In this document: one piece after another, positions 52,118-61,616 of the stretch
How the letters are laid out: every line of letters starts with the position of its first letter
How positions within the stretch are numbered: the first letter of the stretch is position 1
Assembly (NCBI GenBank): GCA_020073465.1
Contig: JAIQFC010000012.1
Span: forward strand, 97,603 to 161,602
Direction: 5' to 3'
DNA length: 64,000 nucleotides
Origin: Terriglobia bacterium
GTDB lineage: Bacteria > Acidobacteriota > Terriglobia > Terriglobales > Acidobacteriaceae
Translations under genes and position numbers: made by a program
Notes under the pieces: generated by a model
What the model was told of the DNA's origin: nothing
Seen by the model: the letters and a program-made list of their open reading frames with translations, nothing else
The model's database searches: none

Positions 52118-53725
52118 CTAGAACAGCCCGTATACATCCACCCGGTTCGCTGTGCCCACATAGACCTTACCGTTCGCCACCGTGGGAACGGCGAATTTTA
52201 CGGCTGGTCCCGCCATATCCCGCGAGCCCGCTTGGCTGCTGTTGTACAGCTCCACGGCGGTGTTGGCGTCGAGGGCATGAAGTACAGCTGGACCGTTCGT
52301 ACTCACCTGATCGGTCTGGAGCGCCCACACAATCCCGTTCGTGCTGCCAAACGATGACACGACCGGCGTGGCCCCCGAACCGAGCGGGATAGTCGAAATC
52401 GCGATCGGGTTGTTCGTAAGCAATCCGTTGCTTATTCCGAAGATGCGGAGGAAGTCATGCGCTGCCCAGAAGTACATCTGGTGCTGCCAATAAGCCGGCG
52501 TACTGTACAGGGCGTGTCCGCCGAACGCGCTTGTAATCGACTGCACAATCTGCTGGTTTCCGGAACTATTGAAGTGCCCCATGTTGGTCCGGTCCAGCAG
52601 ATAAATGACGCCGTTTTTCCCCGCACCAAGCGCCAGACTCGGGTGTGCCGTTCCTGCCTGGAAAGGCAGCAGCACGGCACCACCCGAACCCAGATCCCTG
52701 TCCTGGGCGCTTAATGTTGCCTCATCAAAAGGCGTAAAGTAGTCCACCACGCTCAACCCAGTTGTTGTGGACAGCTTTACGTAGCTCTCGCCATAGTCGG
52801 AGCCGCCAGAGTCTGCATCGAAAGTGCCGTTTCCGGCCATAAAGTAGATGTTGCCCTGAGCGTCCGCGGCCAAGCCACAGCCGCTCTCCCAAATGCCACC
52901 CTGTTTGCCGTTGGGAGTGACCGCGTAGGCAGCTACCTGGGCCAGTGTGTTTTCGTTGTAGCCAATTACCCAGCCGTGGTACGCAAGCTGGTTCTCCAGA
53001 CCATGCGAAGCCCACGCGATGTAGATCACTCCGTTCATCAGCAGCAGCGCCGCACGCTGATTGTTCCGCAACGGGTCGAACGCAATCTTTCCATTCAACG
53101 ATCCCCACCCTGTTCCCGGAACCGTCGCCTGGATCACCACCGGCCCTCCAAACTTCTCCGTACCGCTCGTCACATCGAGCGCGTGAAGACGCTGGAAGTA
53201 CGAGCCTTTCTCCTTGGTCGCGGCTACTACGTACAGGGTCCCGTTCCTCGGGTCGATTACCGGAGTGCTTGTGATGCCCACCTCGGGATAGATCATCACG
53301 GTCCCGGTGTCAGTGCTGGGAATCGTCGTGATCCCCTGTCCCGGATTGACAAAGCTGACCCGCCATAATGGCTTGCTGTTGCTGCCCTGATTGTTGTCCG
53401 CATCGAACGCGTACACACTGTCGTGCTCAGTTGCCACAAATACGACATTGTGCAAGCCCTTGCTTGGGATCAGGACGTTTGGCAGGTAGAGTGGTTCCGC
53501 ATATAGCTGGCCGTTCACTGCCTGGGAAAATAGTTTGCCAAATGTATTTGGGTTCACCACGGACGGCTTCAGAATGCCCTCATTTACGTTCTGGCCCGTA
53601 CGGAAATTGTCGTAGTGATAGGTAGTGACCTTCACTTGACACTGGCTGCGAACAACGCCCGCAAGCAAGAACACGACTAGAAGTAAGGCAAATCCCGACA
53701 AATGGCAGACAGACTGTCGTTTCAC
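52118..53725 (-). CDS. Exported PQQ-like beta-propeller protein
   Basis: A 535-residue protein starting at a GTG with AGGAG just upstream (another GTG is four codons earlier). The signal segment (GFALLLVVFLLAGVVRSQCQ) is followed by repeated propeller blades with PQQ-like motifs (VVFVATEHDSVYAFDADNNQ, ITSTPVIDPRNGTLYVVAAT, GVIYLLDRTNMGHF, VPTVANGKVYVGTANRVDVY). The catalytic Asp/Glu set of PQQ dehydrogenases and a calcium site are not evident, so this is probably a non-enzymatic extracellular propeller. Such proteins are common in Acidobacteria. Confidence 0.85.
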   Translation of the reverse strand: MKRQSVCHLSGFALLLVVFLLAGVVRSQCQVKVTTYHYDNFRTGQNVNEGILKPSVVNPNTFGKLFSQAVNGQLYAEPLYLPNVLIPSKGLHNVVFVATEHDSVYAFDADNNQGSNSKPLWRVSFVNPGQGITTIPSTDTGTVMIYPEVGITSTPVIDPRNGTLYVVAATKEKGSYFQRLHALDVTSGTEKFGGPVVIQATVPGTGWGSLNGKIAFDPLRNNQRAALLLMNGVIYIAWASHGLENQLAYHGWVIGYNENTLAQVAAYAVTPNGKQGGIWESGCGLAADAQGNIYFMAGNGTFDADSGGSDYGESYVKLSTTTGLSVVDYFTPFDEATLSAQDRDLGSGGAVLLPFQAGTAHPSLALGAGKNGVIYLLDRTNMGHFNSSGNQQIVQSITSAFGGHALYSTPAYWQHQMYFWAAHDFLRIFGISNGLLTNNPIAISTIPLGSGATPVVSSFGSTNGIVWALQTDQVSTNGPAVLHALDANTAVELYNSSQAGSRDMAGPAVKFAVPTVANGKVYVGTANRVDVYGLF

Positions 53726-54289
53726 GGTGCTCCTCACTTTTTGAACAGAGGCGACGGTAGTCAGAGACGGGGGGTTCTCAGCGAGACCAGACCACCATGT
53801 TCAAAGCGCGATTCCCGAGCGGCCAGATTCCTGGGAGTGGCTATGGCGTCCGTTCCCGATTTCAGCCCAGATGCCGATTCAGCCCAGTTGTTCGTCTAGG
53901 GGGACCGGTTCGCCGACAAAGGTTCGCACGATTTTGCGTCGCGCACAAGAGACCTTCCTCTCTACCGTCGGTCATTAACCGGCGCCAAGGACGCGAAAGC
54001 ACGCCTGACACCTCGCCATGTCTCGGCTCCTCCCTCCAAACCGCTCTCGGTTCTCCACCTGTCAGGGTTGTCATGTGCGCAAGATCTTGCAACCGAGTGA
54101 GCGTCCACTATTCGAACGGGTGGACGCCTAACATCCAGCGAAGGCTTGGCGCACCCACCACCACTGTGGATGCTGCTCAACTTTGGTGCCACGCCGATGG
54201 CACGTTCTGGCGTTGACCCACAGGATGACGGTCGATTACTGTCAGTTGGTTACCATTGCGCTGCACTCCTCCCCCCCGAAACAATCTTG
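53726..54289. other. Divergent intergenic region, no gene seen
   Basis: About 560 bp between the propeller gene and the sensor kinase. Open frames here have no family features. The kinase may start as early as 54146. Confidence 0.4.
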
Positions 54290-56320
54290 ATGGGCGTCCT
54301 TGAAAAAGTTCCGACATTCTTAATCGTAGGAGTGCTGGTCATTATCTTGGTGTGTCTGAAACGCCAGGCGCGTAGCCCTCGACTGACCCTTTGGACGGTG
54401 GGATGGGCACTGGTGTTCACTCATTTCCTGGCGCAATTGCTGGAACCGGATCACGGGCGCGTCAGCTCTCTGTTGTTGGCCATTGATTCGGCATCGCTGC
54501 AGGCCGCTGCGGTCAGCTTCCTGGTTTCGGTCTCCTCCGTGGTGGAAGACTACGGCAGGCGCACGCTCTTGCTGCTTGTGCTGGGGGTGCCGTCCGTCGT
54601 GTATGTAGCATGCAGATCCTACGACGTGCATGCGCGCTGGCCTTATGTGTTGTGCCTGCTGGCCTGCTTCGGCGGAGCGGCGTGGTTCTTCTTCCGGGTA
54701 GGCGGGAAGTTGTCGTTGAAATTGGCGGCCGCGATCTATGTGTGCTCGTTGGCCGGAGCCTGGGCAATGCGCGCCGCGCTCCGCGGCTCGTCCGCGGAAG
54801 GGATGCTCGCAGTACTGGGACTCGGATTTGGTTTGCCGGGCTTGTTCATTTGCCGAAACCGGTGGCGACCATCGCCCGCCATGCTCACGATTGCGGGCGG
54901 ATTTCTCTGCTGGGGAGCGGCGTTTCCCGCCCGGCTGATGATCCATCATCTGGCTCCGCATCTGATGATTCCCGGAGAACTATGGAATGCACCCAAGTTC
55001 TTCGTTGCCTTCGGAATGATTCTTGCCGTGGTGGAAGACAAATCGAAATCGATCGCCGGCATGCAACACAAGGCGGAAGTGCTCAACCGCCAGTTGGAAC
55101 GCTTCTCGGTGATCACCTCCCGGCTGCTGAGTGGCGCCCGGCCGGATACGATGTGCCCGGCAATCGCTTCGGCGATCGTCGAAGTCAGCAACTTCACGGT
55201 GGCGGTAGTCCAACTCGAAGACGCAGAGCGGCGGTTACGGGTGGCCGGCTCCAGCGGACTGTCGCCAGAATCTCTGCGGAACCTGCAAGCGCAAACCCAG
55301 GGCTGGACACTCGATCACATCAAAAGTTTGTGTTCCCGGGCGCAGCTGATCGGGAAGAATTCGTACTTGCTGCCGGCTCAGGAAGCCATCCCGTTTGCGC
55401 TCCCGGGGACCCCGAATGTGCACGGCGGGACCGGCGAAGAAATCCTGATTCCGCTTTGCTCACCGGGAGGAGCACAGCTGGGGTGCATCCGGCTGGCGGC
55501 GCCACGAGATGCGCATGCGATTCATGTGCTGGAGTTGTCTCACATCGAAATGCTGGCCGCCGACCTTGCGGTGGCTGTCGAACTGAAGGCCCTGCACTCG
55601 CAGCTGGTGTGGTCGGAAAAGCTGGCTGCGCTGGGACAGCTGCTGGCGGGAGTCGCGCATGAGCTCAACAATCCCCTGACCGTGATCATGGGATACGGCG
55701 AGCTGATCGGCGACGCCATCGCCGCATCACACACTCGCGATCAACTGACGAAACTGGTTGGCGAAGCCCGCCGCATGAAACGCATCATTGACAACTTGCT
55801 CCGGTTTTCGCGGCAAAGTACGCGCGACACGCAGGCCGTGCCGCTGTCTCCTGTCGTGCAAGAAGTGCTGGCTCTTCGCGAATACTACACACGCACCCGC
55901 AACGTTCAGGTGGAGCTCGACATCGCCAAGGACTTACCGTCCCTGGCCGTCAACGAAGACGAAATCAAGCAGATCCTGCTGAACTTGTTCAACAATTCCA
56001 GCGATGCCATGGAGGGAACCGCCGGCAGCAAGCAGATCAGCATTCGCGCCTACCCCAGCGGCCCCCGGGCGGTGATCGAAGTCGAAGATACTGGCCCCGG
56101 CTTTGGCAATCTGAATCGCGCACTGGACCCGTTCTATACGACCAAACCCGTGGGCAAGGGAACCGGACTGGGGTTGAGCGTCTGTTACGGCATCGTCAAG
56201 GAACGGGGCGGAGATCTCAGAATCGAAAACGTGCAGCCGCATGGCGCACGCGTCACCATCGAGCTGCCGCTCGCCGAGGCGCCGGCCCAATCACTCCGTG
56301 CTGCGGTAGCCCACGCCTAA
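54290..56320 (+). CDS. Membrane sensor histidine kinase
   Basis: A 676-residue kinase with seven or eight N-terminal helices (~5-240), a short coiled coil, a GAF-like domain (~275-440: NFTVAVVQLEDAERRLRVAG to VHVLELSHIEML region), HisKA with phospho-acceptor His in LLAGVAHELNNPLTVIMGYG, and HATPase with N-box LLNLFNNSSDAM, G1 EDTGPGFG and G2 GKGTGLGLSVCYG. The NtrB-like HELNNPL motif fits two-component kinases of the NtrB/PilS class. No response regulator is adjacent, so the pathway is unknown. The start is uncertain: this ATG has no Shine-Dalgarno, and an in-frame start at 54146 would add 48 residues. Confidence 0.9.
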   Translation: MGVLEKVPTFLIVGVLVIILVCLKRQARSPRLTLWTVGWALVFTHFLAQLLEPDHGRVSSLLLAIDSASLQAAAVSFLVSVSSVVEDYGRRTLLLLVLGVPSVVYVACRSYDVHARWPYVLCLLACFGGAAWFFFRVGGKLSLKLAAAIYVCSLAGAWAMRAALRGSSAEGMLAVLGLGFGLPGLFICRNRWRPSPAMLTIAGGFLCWGAAFPARLMIHHLAPHLMIPGELWNAPKFFVAFGMILAVVEDKSKSIAGMQHKAEVLNRQLERFSVITSRLLSGARPDTMCPAIASAIVEVSNFTVAVVQLEDAERRLRVAGSSGLSPESLRNLQAQTQGWTLDHIKSLCSRAQLIGKNSYLLPAQEAIPFALPGTPNVHGGTGEEILIPLCSPGGAQLGCIRLAAPRDAHAIHVLELSHIEMLAADLAVAVELKALHSQLVWSEKLAALGQLLAGVAHELNNPLTVIMGYGELIGDAIAASHTRDQLTKLVGEARRMKRIIDNLLRFSRQSTRDTQAVPLSPVVQEVLALREYYTRTRNVQVELDIAKDLPSLAVNEDEIKQILLNLFNNSSDAMEGTAGSKQISIRAYPSGPRAVIEVEDTGPGFGNLNRALDPFYTTKPVGKGTGLGLSVCYGIVKERGGDLRIENVQPHGARVTIELPLAEAPAQSLRAAVAHA

Positions 56321-56350
56321 GCGACCCACCTCTATACACTAGGCGGAAGA

Positions 56351-56376
56351 ACGGTGCGGCTAATCTCTCGCACCGT
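56351..56376. other. Hairpin between the sensor kinase and rpsO
   Basis: A perfect 8-bp stem ACGGTGCG (56351-56358) and CGCACCGT (56369-56376) with a 10-nt loop. No T-run follows. It could terminate the kinase transcript weakly or belong to the rpsO leader. Confidence 0.45.
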
Positions 56377-56502
56377 CGCGACACGGTAGGGAAGTGCGGC
56401 CGCCGTCGCCCAAGGCCCCCGTCCTTTACGCTGCTGAAACCCCTGTGTTACTCTGTAAACGTCACAAAGACAATCGATTAAAGACAGGAGTGCACCAGGT
56501 TA

Positions 56503-56769
56503 GTGCTAGCCAGAGAGCAAAAAAAATCCCTCATTGACCAGTACGGCACGCATACCACGGACACGGGGAGCCCCGAGGTCCAGATCGCGTTGATCAGCGA
56601 ACGCATTGGGCAATTGACGGAGCACTTCAAGACGCACCAGAAAGACCACGGCTCGCGCCGCGGCCTTCTCATGCTGGTCAGCAAGCGGCGTCGCTTGCTG
56701 AACTACCTGAAGAAATACGATTCCGAGCGCTACAAGACCGTCATCACCAAACTCGGCATCCGCAAGTAG
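56503..56769 (+). CDS. rpsO: 30S ribosomal protein S15
   Basis: An 88-residue S15, a primary 16S rRNA-binding protein of the 30S platform. Signature segments are [40 protein letters not shown] and [11 protein letters not shown]. Start is a GTG at 56503 with AGGAG about 11 bases upstream. Length matches the family (~89). It is followed by pnp, the classical arrangement in which S15 and PNPase share transcripts. Confidence 0.97.
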   Translation: MLAREQKKSLIDQYGTHTTDTGSPEVQIALISERIGQLTEHFKTHQKDHGSRRGLLMLVSKRRRLLNYLKKYDSERYKTVITKLGIRK

Positions 56770-56844
56770 CCACTTTGTCCGCGGGTGTCCCTGCCGGGCG
56801 CGGATGTGCGCAACGGTGGGTGTAACGGCGCCTCCGGGATATTT

Positions 56845-56875
56845 CTGAACATCCGTCTCTGGAGAGACGGTTCAG
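56845..56875 (+). promoter_or_regulatory. Stem-loop in the rpsO-pnp intercistronic leader
   Basis: CTGAA (56845-56849) pairs with TTCAG (56871-56875), and CCGTCTC (56853-56859) with GAGACGG (56864-56870), with a 3-nt bulge and TGGA loop. In E. coli a hairpin at this position is cut by RNase III and mediates PNPase autocontrol; the same role here is inference. Confidence 0.6.
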
Positions 56876-57013
56876 CATTGAGGAACTTTCCATCCGTGCG
56901 TTTTTCGAGCGCAGACGCCTCGTCCTACCTCAGCACCGCCTCGGGTGCCCCAACCTTCTCGTGCGTTTTGCGGGAGGGTGGGGAAGTCCCCCTCCATCGA
57001 AAAGGAATGAATC

Positions 57014-59428
57014 ATGAAACCAGAAGCAACTAGCATCACCGTCGACCTCGCCGGCGGCAAACAGCTCACCTTTGAAACCGGAAAATTAGCCAAGCAAGCC
57101 CACGGAGCAGCGGTCGTTCGCCTCCATGACAACGTCGTGCTGGCCACCGCGGTCGCCAACGCCGACCCGCGCGAGGGCATCGATTTCTTCCCGCTCACGG
57201 TCGACTATCGCGAATATACGTACGCGGGTGGACGCATCCCTGGAGGCTTTATCAAGCGCGAAGGGCGTCCGAGCGAGCGCGAAATTCTGACCAGCCGGCA
57301 GATCGATCGCCCGGTGCGGCCGCTATTCCCCGAAGGCTTCAAGTGCGAGACCCAGGTCATCGCGTTTGTGCTGTCGGCCGATACTGACAACGATCCCGAC
57401 GTGATGGGTATCAACGGCGCATCGTGCGCGTTGACGCTGTCCGATATTCCGTTCATGGGTCCAATCGGCGCCGTGCGCGTGGGACTGGTGAACGGATCGT
57501 TCGTGGTCAATCCGACTTACACCGAGATGCGCGACAGCCTGCTCAACATCATGGTCGTCGGAACCGCGGACGGCATTGTGATGATCGAGTCGGGCGCGAA
57601 AGAAGTGAAAGAAGAGACGGTCGTTGACGCTATCGAGTTCGGCCACACCGAAGTCAAGAAGATCTGTGCCGCGATCAACGAACTGCGCGCGAAAGTCGGC
57701 AAGCCCAAGCGCAAGGTCGAGCCCGTCGAGTTCGATGAGGCTTACTACAACGATCTCAAGAAGCGCATCGGCGCCGACCTCGCCGACCGCCTCGACACGC
57801 AGAAGCATCCCAAGTCGGAGAGCTACACGCTGGTCAAGGATCTCAAGAAGGAACTTCTGGCGGCGATCCCGGAAGAAGACGAAGACGCCCAGGCCAAACT
57901 CAAGCACTACTACGAGATTCTCCGCGAGCGGATTTTCCGCGAGCAGGTCATCAATCAGAAGCGTCGTCCCGACGCCCGCGCCTTCGACGAAATCCGCCCC
58001 ATCTGGATTGAAGTCGGCGTCCTGCCCCGTACCCACGGCAGCGCCATCTTCACCCGCGGCGAAACCCAGGCGCTGGTCACCACAACTCTCGGCACCAGCG
58101 ACGACATGCAGCGCATCGAGGCCTTCGAAGGCGAAGCCAAGAAACGCTTTTTGCTGCACTACAATTTCCCGCCATTCTCGGTGGGCGAGGTCGCGTTTTT
58201 GCGAGGGGCGGGTCGACGCGAGATCGGGCACGGGGCGTTGGCGGAGCGGGCGGTCTCGGCAGTTCTGCCCGCGGAAGAGCAGTGGCCTTACGCGATGCGG
58301 GTGGTTTCGGACATCCTGGAGTCGAACGGGTCGTCTTCGATGGCCACCGTCTGCGGGGCCTCACTGTCGCTGATGGATGCGGGAGTTCCGCTGAAGGCTC
58401 CGGTGGCAGGAGTGGCGATGGGGTTGGTGAAGGAAGGAAATGACTACGCCATCCTGACCGACATTGCGGGTGCGGAAGACCACTACGGCGACATGGACTT
58501 CAAAGTTGCCGGAACGAAAGAGGGGATCACCGCGCTGCAGATGGACATCAAAGTTGCGGGGATCACGGCACAGATCATGCGCGAAGCGCTGGCGCAGGCT
58601 CAGCGTGGGCGGCTGCACATTCTGGGCAAGATGGAAGAAGTGATTGCCAAGGAGCGCGAGAAGATTTCGCAATACGCTCCACGGTTCTACACGGTGCAGA
58701 TCCCGGTGGACAAGATTCGCGACCTGATCGGGCCGGGCGGCAAGATGATTCGCAGCATTGTGGATCAGACCGGCGTGAAGATCGACGTCGAAGACTCGGG
58801 AATCGTGAAAGTTGCTTCAAGCGACGAAGCATCGGCAGCGAAAGCGCTGCAGATCATCGGAGACCTTACGGCGACGGCGGAAGTGGGGAAGACTTACCTC
58901 GGCAAGGTCACCCGGCTGGCGGATTTCGGGGCATTCGTCGAGATTATTCCTGGAACCGACGGGCTGCTGCACATCAGCGAAGTGGCCGAGCACCGCATTG
59001 GCGACATCCGCGATGAACTGAAGGAAGGCGACCAGGTGCTGGTGAAGGTGCTGGCGGTGGAAGGCAACCGCATCCGGCTGTCGCGCAAAGCAATCCTGAA
59101 AGAGCAGCGCGCCAAGATGGGCGGAGCGGCTCCCGAAGCGGCGCAGGTCGCGGAGGGAGAGGCTGCTCCCGCGGGCACCGTGGTGATCGAGGGCGGAGGC
59201 GACTTCCCGGATGAGCCGGAGGGCGAGCCTAACTTCAACCGCGAGGGAGCACCTCATGTGGGCGGAGATCGTCCGCATGGTGGAGACAGGCCGCACGGAG
59301 GCGATCGTGGGGGCCGCGGTGGACGTCCCGGCGGTGGTGGACGAGGTCGCGGTGGACGCGGACGCAGCGGTGGAGGCGGGCGCGGGCGGAGCGGTCCGGG
59401 AGGCGGCCACGGTGGGGGGCGGCACTGA
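57014..59428 (+). CDS. pnp: Polyribonucleotide nucleotidyltransferase (PNPase) with RGG-rich tail
   Basis: An 804-residue 3'-5' phosphorolytic exoribonuclease. Two RNase PH domains are present (first with RPVRPLFPEGFKCETQVIAF, second with FTRGETQALVTTTLGT, LHYNFPPFSVGEV and the DIAGAEDHYGDMDFKVAGT metal site). A KH domain follows at ~555-620 (LIGPGGKMIRSIVDQTG) and an S1 domain at ~625-700 (RLADFGAFVEIIPGTDGLLH). The family is usually ~700 residues. The C-terminal ~75 residues here are a Gly/Arg/His-rich tail (HVGGDRPHGGDRPHGGDRGG onward), probably an added RNA-binding or assembly tail. Confidence 0.97.
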   Translation: MKPEATSITVDLAGGKQLTFETGKLAKQAHGAAVVRLHDNVVLATAVANADPREGIDFFPLTVDYREYTYAGGRIPGGFIKREGRPSEREILTSRQIDRPVRPLFPEGFKCETQVIAFVLSADTDNDPDVMGINGASCALTLSDIPFMGPIGAVRVGLVNGSFVVNPTYTEMRDSLLNIMVVGTADGIVMIESGAKEVKEETVVDAIEFGHTEVKKICAAINELRAKVGKPKRKVEPVEFDEAYYNDLKKRIGADLADRLDTQKHPKSESYTLVKDLKKELLAAIPEEDEDAQAKLKHYYEILRERIFREQVINQKRRPDARAFDEIRPIWIEVGVLPRTHGSAIFTRGETQALVTTTLGTSDDMQRIEAFEGEAKKRFLLHYNFPPFSVGEVAFLRGAGRREIGHGALAERAVSAVLPAEEQWPYAMRVVSDILESNGSSSMATVCGASLSLMDAGVPLKAPVAGVAMGLVKEGNDYAILTDIAGAEDHYGDMDFKVAGTKEGITALQMDIKVAGITAQIMREALAQAQRGRLHILGKMEEVIAKEREKISQYAPRFYTVQIPVDKIRDLIGPGGKMIRSIVDQTGVKIDVEDSGIVKVASSDEASAAKALQIIGDLTATAEVGKTYLGKVTRLADFGAFVEIIPGTDGLLHISEVAEHRIGDIRDELKEGDQVLVKVLAVEGNRIRLSRKAILKEQRAKMGGAAPEAAQVAEGEAAPAGTVVIEGGGDFPDEPEGEPNFNREGAPHVGGDRPHGGDRPHGGDRGGRGGRPGGGGRGRGGRGRSGGGGRGRSGPGGGHGGGRH

Positions 59429-59480
59429 TTCTGGGCCGCAGATTCCGCTGATCAACGCAGATAGACCATGAGAACAACAG

Positions 59481-59511
59481 AGGGCCGCGACTTTGGTTGC
59501 GGCCCTTGTTT
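59481..59511 (+). terminator. Terminator after pnp
   Basis: Stem AGGGCCGC (59481-59488) with GCGGCCCT (59499-59506), extendable by wobble pairs, followed by TGTTTG. Confidence 0.7.
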
Positions 59512-59566
59512 GTCGGGAGGCGGGCCGCGGATTCGTGTTGCACTGGCTCGATCACCGGCTGCGCCC

Positions 59567-59595
59567 GGGGGGACAGCCGAGGCGGCTGTCCCCCC
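59567..59595. repeat. Perfect 12-bp palindrome in the pnp-cupin gap
   Basis: GGGGGGACAGCC (59567-59578) and GGCTGTCCCCCC (59584-59595) with a GAGGC loop. It resembles other dispersed palindromes in this window and encodes nothing here. Confidence 0.7.
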
Positions 59596-59688
59596 CGAGA
59601 ATCCTTAACCTAAAGATCAGCCATTGAAGAGCGCGACGATTCTGAATCCCTTAGAACGCAAAATGCGTCCACTCCTGGGGGAGGATCT

Positions 59689-60048
59689 ATGTTCGAGGTC
59701 ATTCTTAAGCGGTTTGAACAGCCCGACGAGATACGGACTTTCGATAAAGGGAAATTTGAGATGGTGAATGTGGGTGGGATGACGATTGGGAGGGCGACCT
59801 ACGAGCCGGGGTGGAAGTGGTCGCTTCACGTTGGCAAGGCGGTGAGCGCCAAGAGTTGTGCGGTCGAGCATGTTGGGCTGGTGCTGTCGGGGCGCGCCAC
59901 TGCGGCGATGGACGATGGCCGCGTGATCGAGATGAAGGCGGGGGACCTCTTCTACATTGCGCCGGAACACGATAGCTGGGTGGTGGGAGACGAACCTTAT
60001 GTGTCGCTGCATTTTCTCGGAGCAAATGAGTATGCTCGGCAGAAATAG
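59689..60048 (+). CDS. Cupin-domain protein
   Basis: A 119-residue single cupin with GGGGGAGG before the ATG. Motif 1 is around GWKWSLHVGKAVSAKSCAVE with HVGLVLSG, and motif 2 is EMKAGDLFYIAPEHDSWVVG. The metal-ligand His set is only partly conserved. Such small cupins bind small molecules or act as isomerases/sensors; the role is unknown. It stands alone. Confidence 0.82.
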   Translation: MFEVILKRFEQPDEIRTFDKGKFEMVNVGGMTIGRATYEPGWKWSLHVGKAVSAKSCAVEHVGLVLSGRATAAMDDGRVIEMKAGDLFYIAPEHDSWVVGDEPYVSLHFLGANEYARQK

Positions 60049-60164
60049 ACTGGGCCGCTGATTTCGCTGACGAACACCGACCAAGGACTTCAGTCGCTTC
60101 GCGCTCGAACAGGTCCGCGATCTCGGCCGGCTAGCTTGTTGGCGGCTGAGCACGTCTGTCCTTT

Positions 60165-61442
60165 ATGAATAGTCTGAGATTGTGGAATCTGGCCATTGCA
60201 TGGCCGCTCCTGTTGATCACGTGGGGCGCAATTTCTGCACATGCGCCCTCCCCATCCGCCAAGCAGCAGTTGGCGGAGTTGCGGAACGGGCTGCGCGAGG
60301 CGCGGGACAAGAACGACTGGAAGGCCTACCTCGCGGGGGCGACCCAAATAAGCAAGGTGTTGAATGGTTCGCCGAATTCCTTGCTGGAAGTGGCGCGAGC
60401 CGATCTCAAGCTGGGGCGTACCGCGGAGGCACGCGCCGTGGTTCAGCACATTCTCGACATGGGGCAGGCTGACGATGTGCTGCTGGCGGCGCCGTTCGAC
60501 GCATTCCACGATCTGGGCAGGGCCGTCGCAGCCAATCGTGCTGCGCTCTCGCAAGGGTCGCTCGTCTGGGAAGTCCAGGATGCGGGCCTGCTCCCTGAGG
60601 ACATCGACTACGACGCGACCACCCGCCGATTCTTTCTTACCAGCGTGCTGGAGAAGAAGATCGTCGCGCTCGATGCTGTTGGGAAGGCAACGACTTTTGC
60701 GGTTGCTCCCGATAACTGGCCGATGCTCGGGCTCAAGGTGGACACGAAGCGCAGGCGTCTTTGGGCGACCGAGGTTGCGTTGGAAGGCTTCAGCATGGTC
60801 CCCAAGGCAGACCAGGGGCGTTCTGCCCTCGTCTGCTATGAACTGGACGAAGGCAAGTTGGTGCTCAGGATTGAGGGGCCGGAGCACAGCGCGCTCGGCG
60901 ATATGGTCCTGGCGCAGGATGGAACGCCGATCGTGTCCGACGGGGCGGGCGGGGGAATCTACCGGGTACGGGACGGCAAAACGCTGGAGCGAATCGATGA
61001 AGGAGAATTCATCTCCCCACAAACGCCGGCCATTGATCTGGAGGGAAAACACCTCTTCGTTCCAGACTACCTGCGTGGTATCGGTGTTCTGGATCTGTCG
61101 ACTCGAAAGGTGCGCTGGCTGCCGATGGATGACAAGTTCGCTCTCGCTGGGATCGATGGGCTTTACCTGGACCACAATTCGCTTCTCGCGGTGCAGAACG
61201 GATCTTCTCCCGAGCGGGTTGCGGCGTTCGAACTTGACGCTGCTCACGAAAAGATCATCTCGCAGAAGTTGATCGAGTCAGCAACGTCTACGCTGGGTGA
61301 TCCTACGCACGGGGTGATTGTGGGCGGACACTTTTACTACATTGCTAGCTCGGGTTGGGACATCCTCGATGAGCATGGCGAACGCAGAGCCGATGCGAAG
61401 GCCACTCCGGCGCGCATCATGCGAGTGACTCTGCCGAACTGA
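60165..61442 (+). CDS. Exported beta-propeller protein with N-terminal TPR-like helices
   Basis: A 425-residue protein. A signal peptide (LAIAWPLLLITWGAISAHA) is followed by TPR-like helices at ~30-110 (KQQLAELRNGLREARDKNDW, SLLEVARADLKLGRTAEARA) and a six-bladed SMP-30/NHL-like propeller at ~125-420 (RFFLTSVLEKKIVALDAVGK, GDMVLAQDGTPIVSDGAGGG, HFYYIASSGWDILDEHGER). It is similar in layout to periplasmic lactonase-like propellers, but catalytic ligands are not certain. Function unknown. Confidence 0.75.
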   Translation: MNSLRLWNLAIAWPLLLITWGAISAHAPSPSAKQQLAELRNGLREARDKNDWKAYLAGATQISKVLNGSPNSLLEVARADLKLGRTAEARAVVQHILDMGQADDVLLAAPFDAFHDLGRAVAANRAALSQGSLVWEVQDAGLLPEDIDYDATTRRFFLTSVLEKKIVALDAVGKATTFAVAPDNWPMLGLKVDTKRRRLWATEVALEGFSMVPKADQGRSALVCYELDEGKLVLRIEGPEHSALGDMVLAQDGTPIVSDGAGGGIYRVRDGKTLERIDEGEFISPQTPAIDLEGKHLFVPDYLRGIGVLDLSTRKVRWLPMDDKFALAGIDGLYLDHNSLLAVQNGSSPERVAAFELDAAHEKIISQKLIESATSTLGDPTHGVIVGGHFYYIASSGWDILDEHGERRADAKATPARIMRVTLPN

Positions 61443-61616
61443 CCAGCGGCGGGCGAGTCGTATCAAGGAGTCTTACAGAAGAAAAGGCTCCGGGGAACAC
61501 TGAGGAAGAAAGCCTCCTGGTGAACCTCGGTGCCTTTTATCGTTGCAATGACTGCTTCCGTCCTGCAATTGCTAGAGCCACAGCCTACGGTATCTTCGAA
61601 CGCCGGGAGAATCAGC

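Noticed and set aside
53797..54216. 139-codon frame before the sensor kinase
   Set aside because: Arg/Pro/Ser-rich, no ribosome-binding site, no family features.
60090..61247. 385-codon minus-strand frame
   Set aside because: Antisense to the signal-peptide-bearing propeller protein at 60165.
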